From assembly GCA_030068145.1 (NCBI GenBank), contig JAPJBO010000497.1, positions 103,081 through 167,080 of the forward strand: DNA of 64,000 nt, in the 5' to 3' direction. The first letter of the stretch is position 1, and each line of letters starts with the position of its first letter. The position numbers were made by a program, and so were the translations under genes. Under the pieces are notes generated by a model that was not told the DNA's origin, made no database searches, and was given only the letters and a program-made list of their open reading frames with translations. Shown piece after piece: positions 46,601 to 56,800 of this stretch. Source of the DNA: Diplonema papillatum (lineage: Eukaryota; Euglenozoa; Diplonemea; Diplonemida; Diplonemidae).

Positions 46601-46827
46601 TCTTCGATGTTGCCGCGCTCAAGGCTTTGCCGGACCTGCGCCTTGTGCCGGATGTTCGGCGCCATCCGGGACCGGTCGTCCCCGTAGTAGCCCGACGGGG
46701 CCCCCGGGCTCAGCCTCCTCCTGCGCTTCTCGCACGGGTTCACTGGCAGGCCCATCGCGATGCTTTCCGCGGCCCGCAGCTTTCTCCGCCGCTTCTCGCT
46801 CGCCTTCGCCGCCTCGGACCGCACCAT
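43699..46827 (-). CDS. UPF1-like superfamily 1 RNA/DNA helicase
   Basis: 1042 residues without a visible intron. The chosen start (VRSEAAKASEKRRRK follows Met) is the first Met after the CA-rich 5' flank; the frame is open further upstream through low-complexity sequence. Helicase motifs in order: Walker A HGPPGTGKT (about 395), motif II LIDEASQATEPS (about 515), GDHKQLPPT (about 540), QYRMHPALAEF (about 577), VDGFQGREKQ (about 711) and LTRAKRG (about 749). This order and wording fit the UPF1/SMUBP2/senataxin group, 5'-to-3' translocases acting in RNA decay or R-loop removal. No UPF1 CH zinc domain is seen in the N-terminal 350 residues. The last 250 residues are Gly/Pro/Gln/Ser-rich. The exact C terminus is uncertain because another frame stays open to 43482 through the duplicated block. 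Confidence 0.9.
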   Translation of the reverse strand: MVRSEAAKASEKRRRKLRAAESIAMGLPVNPCEKRRRRLSPGAPSGYYGDDRSRMAPNIRHKAQVRQSLERGNIEDAVHHLAMAAADPRGNIESDILKEVLLKCAQKANLTGAAKVCQLMAALQQWPNLRTMVTAFSQVSQKCCAEDVLTLLVRPIVDVVDFGPQPDSRLEACRKYCRHFLPLLLQDFLEDATQSLARIAQAPPKALEDQGTAVLNVQFSHNSKPTQLEVFMGSMQYPFPFVKGDTVLVMPYAQNATVEDGVEAEVYSTGTRCALRTNSPVNLSASRSWRIDKMANRTSLIRQLEAVKKLVEVKEYARNSTYADPGIHDALLFAPLPHEVLTPADEKNKAYVAQCSAQPAGNARRRVCGVEELNASQRDAVAHALTQRISLIHGPPGTGKTYTSVALVKSWLGNNMGPVLATSDSNTAVDNLITGLSAAGLSVARIGRPEATRADLNQHTLEYLQSMYKGPPGDNYQVQQQILRRADVVCATCSGAGCEVLEKVPFFSVLIDEASQATEPSTLIPIIHGASQVALVGDHKQLPPTILSRTAELNGLGVSLFDRLVHAGLKPRLLDTQYRMHPALAEFSSIMVYQHKLLSGVTAADRPPVFGIPWPNPAAPLAFVPIDSAETSEGSSYLNRLEAEQLAATVRSLLQSSGLQPADIGIITPYSSQVKLIRKLLNLPRGGNRGRVFQHAEGEGSLGLEVNSVDGFQGREKQVILVSAVRANQHNSVGFLADPRRMNVMLTRAKRGLVVYGNPATLCKDVECWGPWLEFVAAKGYVSGTLSPAVMHELREQKLPKNLIAPFLVAAALSIAASGAVRISRPPAALVPNVSAGWPGPYQQQLMQPAASPFVQQPAAGLHVPQLQPHPQSGWGPSSGNSVAAPTGGQGYAGGAGASFGAACRWGHDPAAAVGGGGAALWKNGAGDHSSSSSGGPNGFGNGGGAAAPHGGGGRQGVYSAGMPASASWGRKGGAPQVWNAGGAAPPGRATNLADTTPGSSSSSSSCRRRQQQLQFPQGRPPQTQAGSRWAQPPSDFPRSHC

Positions 46828-47400
46828 CGTGTGTGGACGTGCGTGTGTGTGTGGATGCGTGCGCGTGTGTTGCCCCCCTTTTTTCTCTTTCTGCTTTCTG
46901 TTCTCACTGCTACGCACGGGGTATGAAGGTGGGCATCCGGCCCTAATAACGAAGATATTGCGGAGGCTCGCCAAGACCCAAAGCACACAAATACACGAAT
47001 CTTAATAGCTTGTTCTGTAGGAAATACTTGAGGAGGGGTTCCTTCAGGATGTCACCCCTTCGATTGTTCCCCCTGGGGTCGGCGGCCGCCACGGCTGCAC
47101 CAAAGTGTGTGGACGTGCGTGTGTGTGGATGCGTGCGCGTGCGTTGCCCCTTTTTTCTCTTTCTGCTTTCTGTTCTCACTGCTACGCACGGGGTATGAAG
47201 GTGGGCATTTGGCCCCAACGAAGCAACTGTGCACTGCGACTCGCCAGGACCCAAAGCACACAAACACGCAAATCTTAATAGCTTGTTGAAGCTCTTGTTC
47301 AGTAGGAAATACTTGGGGAGGGCTTCCTTCAGGATGTCACCCCTTCGATGGTGCCCCGCTCGAGGCTTTGCCGGACCTGCGCCTTATGTTCGGCCCACCC
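46828..47400. repeat. Decayed duplications of the helicase 5' end
   Basis: Coding DNA at 46525-46655 (CTTCCTTCAGGATGTCGC, CCCTGGGGTCGGCGGCCGCC, GGCTTTGCCGGACCTGCGCC) reappears at 47035-47095 and 47325-47390. The 5' flank at 46830-47000 (GTGTGTGGACGTGCGTGTGT to CGAATCTTAATAGCTTGTT) reappears at 47107-47290. Both junctions read TAGGAAATACTTG, which matches the reversed 3' part of family A. Confidence 0.85.
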
Positions 47401-47857
47401 GTTCACTCACGCCATCCTGTCCAACAACGTTTTCACCTGCCCACCCAGCGGCTACTTGTTACCTTCGTGCACTTTGCCCAGAAGCCTTTGTGGCGGGTCG
47501 AACACACTGAAAACTCTTCACGTTGTACCGCCCCTTCTCCCTCCTTCTTCTCTGGCTGGCATTCGGGATTTTCCCCGTGATCTGCGCGGACGCGGAAAGG
47601 AAAGCATCGATAAAGTGAACATGTGCGCGATCGTTCGCAGATCTAGCAAAAGAAGAAAAACACAAACAGCAGAAACCTGACTTAAACAAAAAGTGGCGCG
47701 GGAAGCTGGGCAATTGGGAGAAGGGGAGAGCTTTAAAGATGCAGGAGAAGAAGCGGCAGACACCTTCGTTCTCGAAAAGGCTCTCGGGGCCTTTCCTTTG
47801 TCTTCTTGCTGTGCACACTGTGGCGGCTTGCGGCCCCCTGGAGTAGTAAATGTGTTG
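47401..47857. other. Gene-free stretch
   Basis: No gene or recognised repeat is seen. Confidence 0.4.
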
Positions 47858-48185
47858 CATTGGTCCTTTTTAAGATGGATTGTGTCTGGCGCTCTCTCTC
47901 CCTTCGGGTTGCCTCCCGAGGGAACGGGCTGTGAGCCGAAACTCGATGCCGGTCTCTCCGGACTGCACCAGGAGAGAACTTCGCGGCGGATCACAAAACA
48001 CCCGCCCTACTCGTGCACGGCTACCGTGTTTGCACCTTCCTCGGATGCTACGGTCGGGAGGGGGCTTGAATGTAGTTGGGAAAACACGTTCCCCTTCCCC
48101 GCGTTCTGCGTCCACCGGGCAACTGCCGCAGCAGCCGCAGAAACGTGGCTCACTTTCGGGAGGTGTCGCTGCTCACCTACCAATT
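47858..48185 (-). repeat. Repeat family G
   Basis: Reverse complement of 19230-19610, from CCTTTTTAAGATGGATTGTG to GTTGGGAAAACACGTTCC and CACTTTCGGGAGGTGTCG. Confidence 0.8.
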
Positions 48186-48404
48186 TGTTGCATTAGTGTG
48201 TGGGCCTTTGATGCCTCTCCCGCTGCTCCTCTTGAGGTTCCTGGCTCATGCCAAAGCCCCGCCGCCCGGGTTAAGGGGTTGCGGCATCAGGCGTGGGCCA
48301 GGGCCAGGGAGGCTGTCACCACCCAGAATTTGTTGCATCAGTGTGTTTGCCAGGTCTTCAACTACCCTGAGCAACGCACTTGCGGCCACCTGGAGTACTT
48401 TCCT
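48186..48404. other. Short gene-free interval
   Basis: TTGTTGCATTAGTGTGTG (48184) and TTGTTGCATCAGTGTGTT (48329) are a small direct repeat. Nothing else is seen. Confidence 0.4.
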
Positions 48405-48575
48405 ACAAACAGTCCCGGACATGGCTAGCCATAACCCAAAACGGAAGCGTGCACTAAATATACAACCCGTAACCACATAGCCCTTTCTTGCTCTAAGACA
48501 ACCCATTCATGAACGGTCACACGGAGACCCTAAACCCCCGGAATTTCAAGCGAACTTTAACTCTAAAAGCAGCCG
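48405..48575 (-). repeat. Repeat family C
   Basis: Reverse complement of 2205-2395, with the same CATGGCTAGCCATAACCC and CATTCATGAACGGTCAC landmarks. Confidence 0.8.
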
Positions 48576-49990
48576 CTCCCTCAAAAATGAAAGACGAGAG
48601 GGTGCGGGCCCCGCAAGGGGGTATTGCCCGAGCCACCAACCTTTCTCGATAAGACCACAGGGTTCTGAACCTCTCCGAATCACCAAAACGACCCAGGGAC
48701 CCGTAGCGGTCAGATCGGTACCCCTGCGACGCACCATGGTGTCTCTTTTGGAGCAAACGCTCGCTTTTTTGGTAGTAACAATGCATCGTAAATGCGAAAG
48801 AGAACGCTGGCAGCGTTTGGGAGAAGTTGACGGTTGTTTCTCGTTCTACTTCTTCGAAGAGCCGAAATCCTTGCTGTCAGAGTTAAACTCGCTTGAGAGT
48901 CCGGGATTATAAAGTCGCCGGATGGGGTCTTTTTCCGGCGTCAGAAGCTGAAGCTGAAGCTGGAGTTCAAAAGCGGGTGTCACGCAGCACGCTCGTTTTT
49001 CGGGTGTGCCATAGCACCCTCTTTACCCTCCAGCTTCTGAGGCTGGACTCCACCGTGTAAAGCAAACAAGAAATATGGGGAAATACTGTAGGTAGTCAAA
49101 TACCTATAACACTCAGTCCACGAAAAAGTGTCGCAGATTTTCCGTTTTGGGTCAAAATCTTGGAACTTTTGGTAAATTTCTTTTGGGATGGAGAGAGCTA
49201 TCCCTGGCAATGATGGGCAGACGGACGAAAGATCGGTTTTGGGGCTCGGGAGCGGGAGGTTGGTTCTTGGACATCGGAGGCAACACACGCCATCGGAATA
49301 TAGAATGGCATATCCGCTGCACAAGGCATGATCGCCCCCCCTGTGTGCAATCGTCCATTTCTTCTTGCCGATGTGAAAGATTGGGCTCTCTAAGGTTGAA
49401 GCCCTTGCTTGATCTAGAAGACGTTCGTGGACCCATCTTTATTCACACAACGAAAAAAAAAACAAAAAAAAAGGTAACATCACCACCCGCAAGGCTAGCC
49501 TGAGACGCATACGCGAGTCCCAGTTCGCAGTGCCGTCAGGGAACATGGATTTAGCCTTCGCTTTCTTCCCGGCTGGGTGGGGGGGGGTGGGGGTGCTCAC
49601 AAATATACACAACGCATAGCTTGTGCCGACCTTTCACCATGTAACCTACGTACTTTTATGCCCTCAAGGACAAGAAGGCTAGCGTACCGTCAACCGGTCC
49701 CTTCCCTCCGTTGCCGGTCGGAAACGTAAGGTACTAAGCACTAGCTATATATGTAGCCCGTTCGAAATCAAAGACTGGCAAATGAAAGAGACTGGGATTC
49801 ATAAGGCAAGAACGCTCATCACTGAGAGTGAGTCAATAACGTTGCGAATAGGAGCAGCACTGAGCAGGCGGCGTTCGCTACGCGGACCCCTGGCCCCTGA
49901 GAGGGGGATGGCCCCCGGTTTCGCGATTTCGTTTTGCAATGTTCGCGCCGAGGGGAGCCCCGCTGGGCAAAACGAACACCCGCCAGCATT
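48576..49990. other. Gene-free stretch
   Basis: No gene is seen. A short family C fragment lies at 48868-48920. A G-rich run at 49575-49595 and A runs near 49455-49470 are low complexity. Confidence 0.4.
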
Positions 49991-49994
49991 CCGG

Positions 49995-50225
49995 GCGAGG
50001 AGAATCCTTTCCCGCCCGCCCTCCCTGCTGGGGAGTGACCTTCTGGGATCAACGGGAGGCAGCCGGGAATCTCTCCGCCGGCTCCTCACTCCTGCACTCG
50101 CTGCTGCGAGCTACAGAGCTATAGTACACATAAGCGTTGAGATAGTCACGATGTGTGAGAGAATAAGCTATCCCAAGAGGTGACTCCTCAGCAGGGAGGG
50201 CGGGAGGGAAAGGATTCTCAGCCGT
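49995..50225. repeat. Inverted repeat with arms of about 50 bp
   Basis: GAGAATCCTTTCCCGCCCGC at about 49998, running on to GACCTTCTGGGATC (50050), is matched in reverse complement by CTATCCCAAGAGGTGACTCC to GGAAAGGATTCTC (50168-50220). The arms have only a few mismatches around a spacer of about 118 bp. Confidence 0.75.
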
Positions 50226-50879
50226 TGCAGGACGGCGCCGCCGATGGAACGACATTTCAGCAGACAGCCCTGGTTCGCTCTTCAGAGAGAGATGACTGAG
50301 TACTTAGTACCTACTAGTTTCGAACAAAGGAAACACGACTCAGACATCATCTGACATGTCCCAATGCAGGGTTCTTCAACGATTCGCATGAAGATGACAG
50401 CACCACACAACAATGAATCGTCGACTGGTCGGCATGACTGAAGATCAAAGCCTTTGGAAGCTGGAGCCGGAGAACCCTTCGGGGGTTTCACCTGTTGGAA
50501 CTGGCGGGCAAGTTCACTGCCACACAGCTCGTCTCGACGAGGCCGAAGAAGTTGAGGCGTGCAGCGGTACGTCTTGCTCTGCGGCTTGACCAGCGAGCGG
50601 CGAAGGGGGCCGCTGGTACAACGGTGCACCAGCGAGCCGGTCGACGACTTTCGGCTGCCCATGCGGCTGCCCCCCGTGGACGGAGCCGCCGATGGAACGA
50701 CATTTCGGCAGACAGCCCTGGTTTGCTCTTTCGAGAGAAAAGATGCCTTGCCTGAGTACTACAAGAACAAAGGAAACACGACTCGGACACCATCTGAAAT
50801 CTTCCAATGCAGGGTTCTTCAACAACCGCATGACGAAGATACCACCGCCCAACAATGAACCGTCGACTGGTTCACGGCA
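50217..50879 (-). pseudogene. Two partial copies of the last PDZ-protein exon
   Basis: 50500-50879 repeats 50880-51170 closely: TGCCACACAGCTCGTCTCGA, GCGGCTTGACCAGCGAGCGG, CACCAGCGAGCCGGTCGACG. It then continues into GACAGCCCTGGTTTGC, which matches the real exon at 51150. A second, shorter copy of the ending (CCGATGGAACGACATTTC to ATGAATCGTCGACTGG) lies at 50229-50440. The frame is broken and the PDZ core is missing, so these are 3'-exon duplicates. Confidence 0.8.
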
Positions 50880-53800
50880 TCACTGCCACACAGCTCGCCT
50901 CGACGAGGCCGAAGAAGTCGAGGCGTGCAGCTTGTGAGACGCGGTAGACGTCAACGTCTGGTAAGTCTTGCTTTGCGGCTTGACCAGCGAGCGGCGCAGG
51001 GGGCCACTGGTGCTCCGGTGCACCAGCGAGCCGGTTGACGACTTTCGACTGCCCATTCTGCTGCCCCCCGTTGACCCGAGTTTGACGTCTGTCGTGAAGT
51101 CCGTCGCGGAGCCACCCGTCTTCACCCGGACGAACGACATCTCGACGGACAGCCCCGGTTCGCACTTGGAAAGGATGCGCTCCACGTCGTCACCGTTTTT
51201 GACCGACTGCCTGTCGAAGTGCTTCAGGTAGTCACCTTTGCGCATGCCCGCCTGTTGTGTGTGGGGCATAGTACTCCCCGGCGTGAAACGTGTCTTTTTT
51301 TCGGGCCTGTTCCTCTTTTTTTCGGAATAGCAATTGATGGGAACATAACGTGATCGTCAGGCTAATCTCCTCCCAACAGGCTAACTTCCCCCGGCGCGTA
51401 CAAAAATTTGTAGCACCTGTAGCTGCCTCCTTACACAAGAAACAACCCCGCGTAGGTTTATCCTCGGAAACAAAATGAACCCGGGGCCAGAAGGCTACAG
51501 CAGCGTTGTACTGACGCTCCGGTCCGCCGATAGACTGTTATACACCGCGAAGAGACAGCGCCAGGCAAGGCCAGCCGATGGATACTCTTAGCGCCGTCGG
51601 GATGACCCTGAGACCCTATATCTCTGAACGACAAGGACGAAGAACGAGAGAGAGGGAGAGATGAGTTAAAGTGCAGGGACCACCCTCTGGGGAGTATCCG
51701 GTCGCCCCACTAGAATGAAACTGAAGCACACCTTGTACGCAGGACCACCGACCTTGACGTCAATGACACGAGGCATGCCGTCGTGTATTGTAGTTGCGTC
51801 GAGACGGAATCCGATTACTGGTTTAGACTCGTCGTCAGTCAGCTCGACACCGACAACCTCGCTAACAGCACTGTGGGCCCCCATGGACACGTGGCTCTGG
51901 CCGAGGTAACCGTGGGGCTCTTGGAGATGCTCCGGTACGGGACTCGACAGGCGGGAGCCCGCTGGCTGCGTGCTGCCTTCGTGGATCATGACCGACGCGA
52001 CCCTTTGGAAGGTGGAATCGAAGCGACTCGATGGTTCCAACACGTTCTGCTCGAATCCCGACGGAAGAGGCCCAGGCTGCAGTCCCCTGGGAGTCATCGG
52101 ACTGTTGTCAGGCGCCGGCATCGACAGGGAATGAGGCGCTGGAGCTGGCAGCGGCGACGGTGGCTGCTCCCCTCGGTCATCGTGCACCTGCTTGCGAAGC
52201 GAGCTCTGCAGACAGGGAGGGGTTAGTGGGAGTTGTACAGTAGCGGCGTAAAACATTGCAGTAGTTTGATGTATTATTACAGTCGCCAGGAGAGCACGGA
52301 TCTACTTGGAAAAGCGAGCCTCAAGGTTTTTCGGTTGTGACACGACGACGAATACTCAGCGGAGAGCCACAGCCAGGCCAAAGGGCGCGGGGGCCTTGCA
52401 GCAACGGCGTCTCGTCGGCTCGTCCGGGTTGTCTGCAAGAGCAACCCGCTTCTAGACTGTTTCGAGTTTTGAAGATTCGTGTTTTGGGTCTACGTTCGAC
52501 AGTCAAGGCGGGTCGGGGAGGTAAAATATTTGCCGACAATCAGCCGAGTTTGGTGTACTGCGTTTCGTGCTTTCAACGATGCCGTCTGGACGTACAGATT
52601 GGTGTCTTTGGACCTTTTGTTTGTTGTGAAGTTCAGGTTAGTGCGTGCTTGTGGTGATCGGTCGGGGTTTCCGGGGCTGCTTGTTTATCGTTTATCGTAT
52701 CTCTGGTCGTTCTATCTACACGTGACCGATTTGATACACGTGTTGTTGTGTTGCAGACAATCAACTTGATTGATGTGCAGGCTGGTCTTTCGACGTTTCT
52801 TGTTATCCTTCCTCTGGGTGGTGGTTGTGCTGGCAATCCGTTCTCTTTTTTTCCTTTTCCGGTCGCTGAACATTTTTTCTTGCTCTTATTTGATACTGAC
52901 GACGACGATGATGCTGATGGCGGATGACGAAATGTTTTCTAAAAGGTAAATTTCCCTTATATCCCGCCCCTAACAAATATGTGCCCTTATATCCCGGTTC
53001 AAAACAAATTTGGTGCCCTTATATCCCGGTTCAAAACAAATATGTGCCCTTATATCCCGAACCGGGATATAAGGGCACCAAATTTGTTTTGAACCGGGAT
53101 ATAAGGGCACCAAATTTGTTTTGGACCCAAGATACTGGGGCCAAAAAATTCGAAAAAAATCGAAAAAAAATTCGAAAAAAGTTCGAAAAAAGTTCGAAAA
53201 AAATTCGAAAAAAGTTCGAAAAAAGTTCGAAAAAAGTTCGAAAAAAGTTCGAAAAAAGTTCGAAAAAAGTTCGAAAAAAGTTCGAAAAAAGTTCGAAAAA
53301 AGTTCGAAAAAAGTTCGAAAAAAGTTCGAAAAAAGTTCGAAAAAAGTTCGAAAAAAGTTCGAATTTGGTCAATTCTTTGTCAGAATTTTGGTCCAGTTCA
53401 AAAATTGGGTCAAAATTTGGTCGGGTTTTTGGACAGTCTTGGGCGGTCCACCGAACCCACACAGAAGTATGTCGAAAGCCAACACTGATGCAGCCGAACT
53501 TAAGCCGGGGTACCTGGCTTTAGAAAACCCCCCAGGTGACAGCAAACCTGCCCCCAGAGCAAACTGGAACTGGTCTTAGTTTGTACTTTCTAGCTTTCAT
53601 TCGATACGTTTGCAGTAGTCCCGCAAATACACCCAGCAGATCAAAGAAAGGGGGAAAGGTGGAAAATGCAGATCAAACGGGAGTAGAATGTGCGCACGCT
53701 TATCCGTCTCTTGACTTACTATGCCGTGTTCTGAAAGCTGTCGAGGGGCCCCTCCATAGGTTCTCGCATGATTCGTTCGCCTTTGTAACACTATCCGTTT

Positions 53801-56800
53801 GTAGTAAGCTTCGCAATTGTGTTCTTGCAATATCTAACCGAATGGTGGGTGGCGGATTTCCGCGCTCGTGCGCAAGACACAATTATGCTGCTTTTGCAGT
53901 GCAAGCTGAACCCGGTTCGCGACTTCGGTCGCGGTAAAGTGTTACAAAGTCTTCAGCTTTCAGATCCGGATACGCGTATGCAACAGATAGTTAGAGGTCA
54001 CTTGAAGGATACCCGTGTGCAGCGTTCGAAAGAGTTTGCGTATCTGGAGTCTTTTTTTTGGGGGGGGGAAGGCCCTTTTGACCCTGTATTTTCGAGAAGA
54101 ATTTTGAAACAGCCCGAAGATATTCGTCGATTCCTGATATTCGTCCAGCGTAATGGTTGTCCAGATTACTGACCGTGAGAAAGGGTTCCAAGTACATGCT
54201 GTCAATTCTGTCTGAGTGCGCGACGCAGTTTCCCGATAGCCACCGCGTGCCTTCTGTGCCCTGTGGGCACAAAGACAGTTCAAAGACACTTCAGGAAGGA
54301 ATAAGCCATTCTTGCGTGATGTACTGAGGAGAGCTGCCACCTTGTTGTTAGCCTACCGTCCTGGGTTCGGTTCCGAGTTTGGAAGGTTCGGTTTTGGGTT
54401 CGGTTTCGGGTTCGGTTTCAAAACTGACCCCAAAACCGAACCCTTCCAGAATTTGGGACCCAAATTCTGGACCCAAATTTGGGACCCACATTTTGCCCCA
54501 AATTTTAGACCCAAATTTTGGGTCCAAAATTTGGACCCAATATTTGGACCCAATATTTGGACCCAATATTTGGACCCAAATTCTGGACCCAAATTTTGAA
54601 CCCAAATTTTGGACCCAAATTCTGGACCCAAATTCTGGACCCAAATTTTGGACCCAAATTTTGGACCCAAAATTTCAGACCCAAATTTTGAACCTGCCCT
54701 AAAAACCCGGTTCAAAACAAATTTGGTGCCCTTATATCCCGAACCGGGATATAAGGGCACAAATTTGTTTTGACCGGGATATAAGGGCATTACACCTTTC
54801 TAAAATGCTTTCGAATTCTTCAAACACACCTCCGTGCCCCGCGACCGCTGCGGCTCGTAGCGAGACTCGCCGAGGGTGCGCTGCGACAGCTGCCGGCCGT
54901 ACTCTCGTTCCTTGCGGTGGATGTCGTCCTCGAGGCGCGAGTGGTCGGCCAGCAGCTTGTCGTACGACGCCTGCAGCTGCTCTCGCTGGGCGCGCGTCCG
55001 CCCGCCGTCGGGCTGGTCCGACGGCTGGCTCTTTGCCTTGAGCACGCGCTCGCTGGGTTCAAGCCGAAGGGCCTCGGCTCCGGCCCGGCCCTGCCCCGGC
55101 TGCGCTTCTTCGGCAGCCCGCAGCCTCGCCCGCAGCTTTGTCACCTCGTCTGCGAGTCTGTCACGTTCCGCTCGCACCGCTCTCCCCTGCCCTGTTTCCG
55201 CGGTCGCGTTGAGTGCGCCGGCGGACCGGGCTTCGACCGCCATGCGCAGCTCGTCGTTCGCGCGCTTCAGCATCGCGCTCTCCTGCTCGCGTGCAGCGAC
55301 CTCCGACCGGACGTCGGCCACTTTTTTGATCGCCGCCTCGCGTTCCTCCCTCGCCTGCGCCGCTTCGTCGCTGAGCTCCTGCACCCTGTCGTGCAGCCAC
55401 GCGCGGAGCTCGTCCATGTTGGCGTTCGTTGCGTCGACTTCCCTGCTCTTCTCGTCCGCGACGAAGTCTTTGTGTTGGATCAAGGCCTGCAGGTGGTCGT
55501 TCCGGCGCAACGCCTCGCCGAGCTTGTCTTGAAGGCCGGCGCACTCTTCTCTCAGGAGCTGGTGGCCTTCTGCGATCTGCTCGCAGCCGCTGGTCAGCGC
55601 CTCGGCTTGTTCGCTGCGGTCGAGCTCCCGCTTGTCGAAAACGGCTTGCATCTCCTGCATCTTGGTCCGGGTGGCCTGGAGTTGGTTGCGGGTGCGGGCG
55701 AGGTCGCGCAGCTCTTCCTCAGCGGCTTGGAGCGTCGCGGCTTGCTTCATGCACTCGTCTTCCTTCTCGTCGTAGTCCTGCACGAGGACCTCGTACTCGC
55801 TGTCCTTCTGCTCGCAGAGCAGCCTCGCCTTCGCCAGGTCCTGCGACAAACTCTCGACCCGGTTGTCCTTCGCCACCAGCTGCGCCTTCACTTCTTCCAA
55901 CCGCGTGCTGTCCTCTCGGAGCGCGTCTGCGCTTCGCACTTGTCCCTGATGATGATCGTGATGAAGATGATGCAAATTGAGAGAAGGTAGGCAGTGTTTG
56001 CGCTAAGGAAAAAAGCGGCTGATTTCAGCCGGGAATTCTTTTTTTGAAAAACTGACCACCAGCTGATAATCAGCCGGCTGATTTTTGGAAGGTCTGCCGA
56101 TCAGAAGGGTTTTACGACAACATCTTGCCGGTATCAAGCTGATTCCGCTCCATGGGCGGCATAGCCTAAGCTTACACTGTTGAAAATCGGCTGATTGTGT
56201 GCGAGTCTGCCGGTAAAAAAATGCTCAAAATTTAATCAGCCGGCAAGCCGGCTGATCGCGCGCACACTGACGGTAGGATACAAAAAAGACAGGCGCTTCT
56301 TTTGTTTGTGCGTGCCGGTTGATCGTTTTTCCCACTTGTATTCACCCTGTGTATATTCAAGTAAGGAATTCGGATCAACCACCACAACACGCTGCCTACG
56401 TCTTTTTAGCCTGCACAATGCATTGAAGGGCAACCCGCAAGATTGTTAGTACTAAACAAAACGGATCTCGCGCTTACTTTGTTTGTGTGCACTTTCTTCT
56501 TCAAACCGGTTTTGTTCATCTCACGGGAGTGTAGGAAAGTACGCTGCCATCGATCGGCTTTTGTTCTTGACCAATTGCATTTGTTAGACGCAACAACACA
56601 CACGCTCGGACGCGATCTGTGCCGTGGAACATGGTTTCTCCAAATCTGAGGCCATACCCAGGCCTTGCGTTCCGCATGCGGAACGTACGGAATTCCGCAC
56701 GTGAATAAATTGTGACTTTCCGTACGTGCGGAATTCCGTACGTGTTTCCGCACGTGTTTTCCGCATATGTGATGCAGATGTGAGCCCGAATATGGCAAGT

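Larger units (their letters stand above)
52931..54809. mobile_element. 1.9-kb palindrome-ended satellite element in an intron
   Basis: Left end TTTTCTAAAAGGTAAATTTC and right end (read inward) TTTTAGAAAGGTGTAATG both lead into CCCTTATATCCC. Subterminal units GGTTCAAAACAAATTTGGTG plus CCCTTATATCCCG are repeated as direct and inverted copies at both ends (52955-53125 and 54705-54790) with exact palindromes CCCGAACCGGG at the centre. The interior holds two satellites (53140-53370 and 54430-54690) and about 900 bp without recognisable protein. It fills most of the intron between exons 5 and 6 and ends 20 bp from the donor. Confidence 0.75.

Noticed and set aside
52924-53579. Lysine/phenylalanine-rich ORFs
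   Set aside because: They are translations of the 11-bp satellite, whose period keeps frames open.
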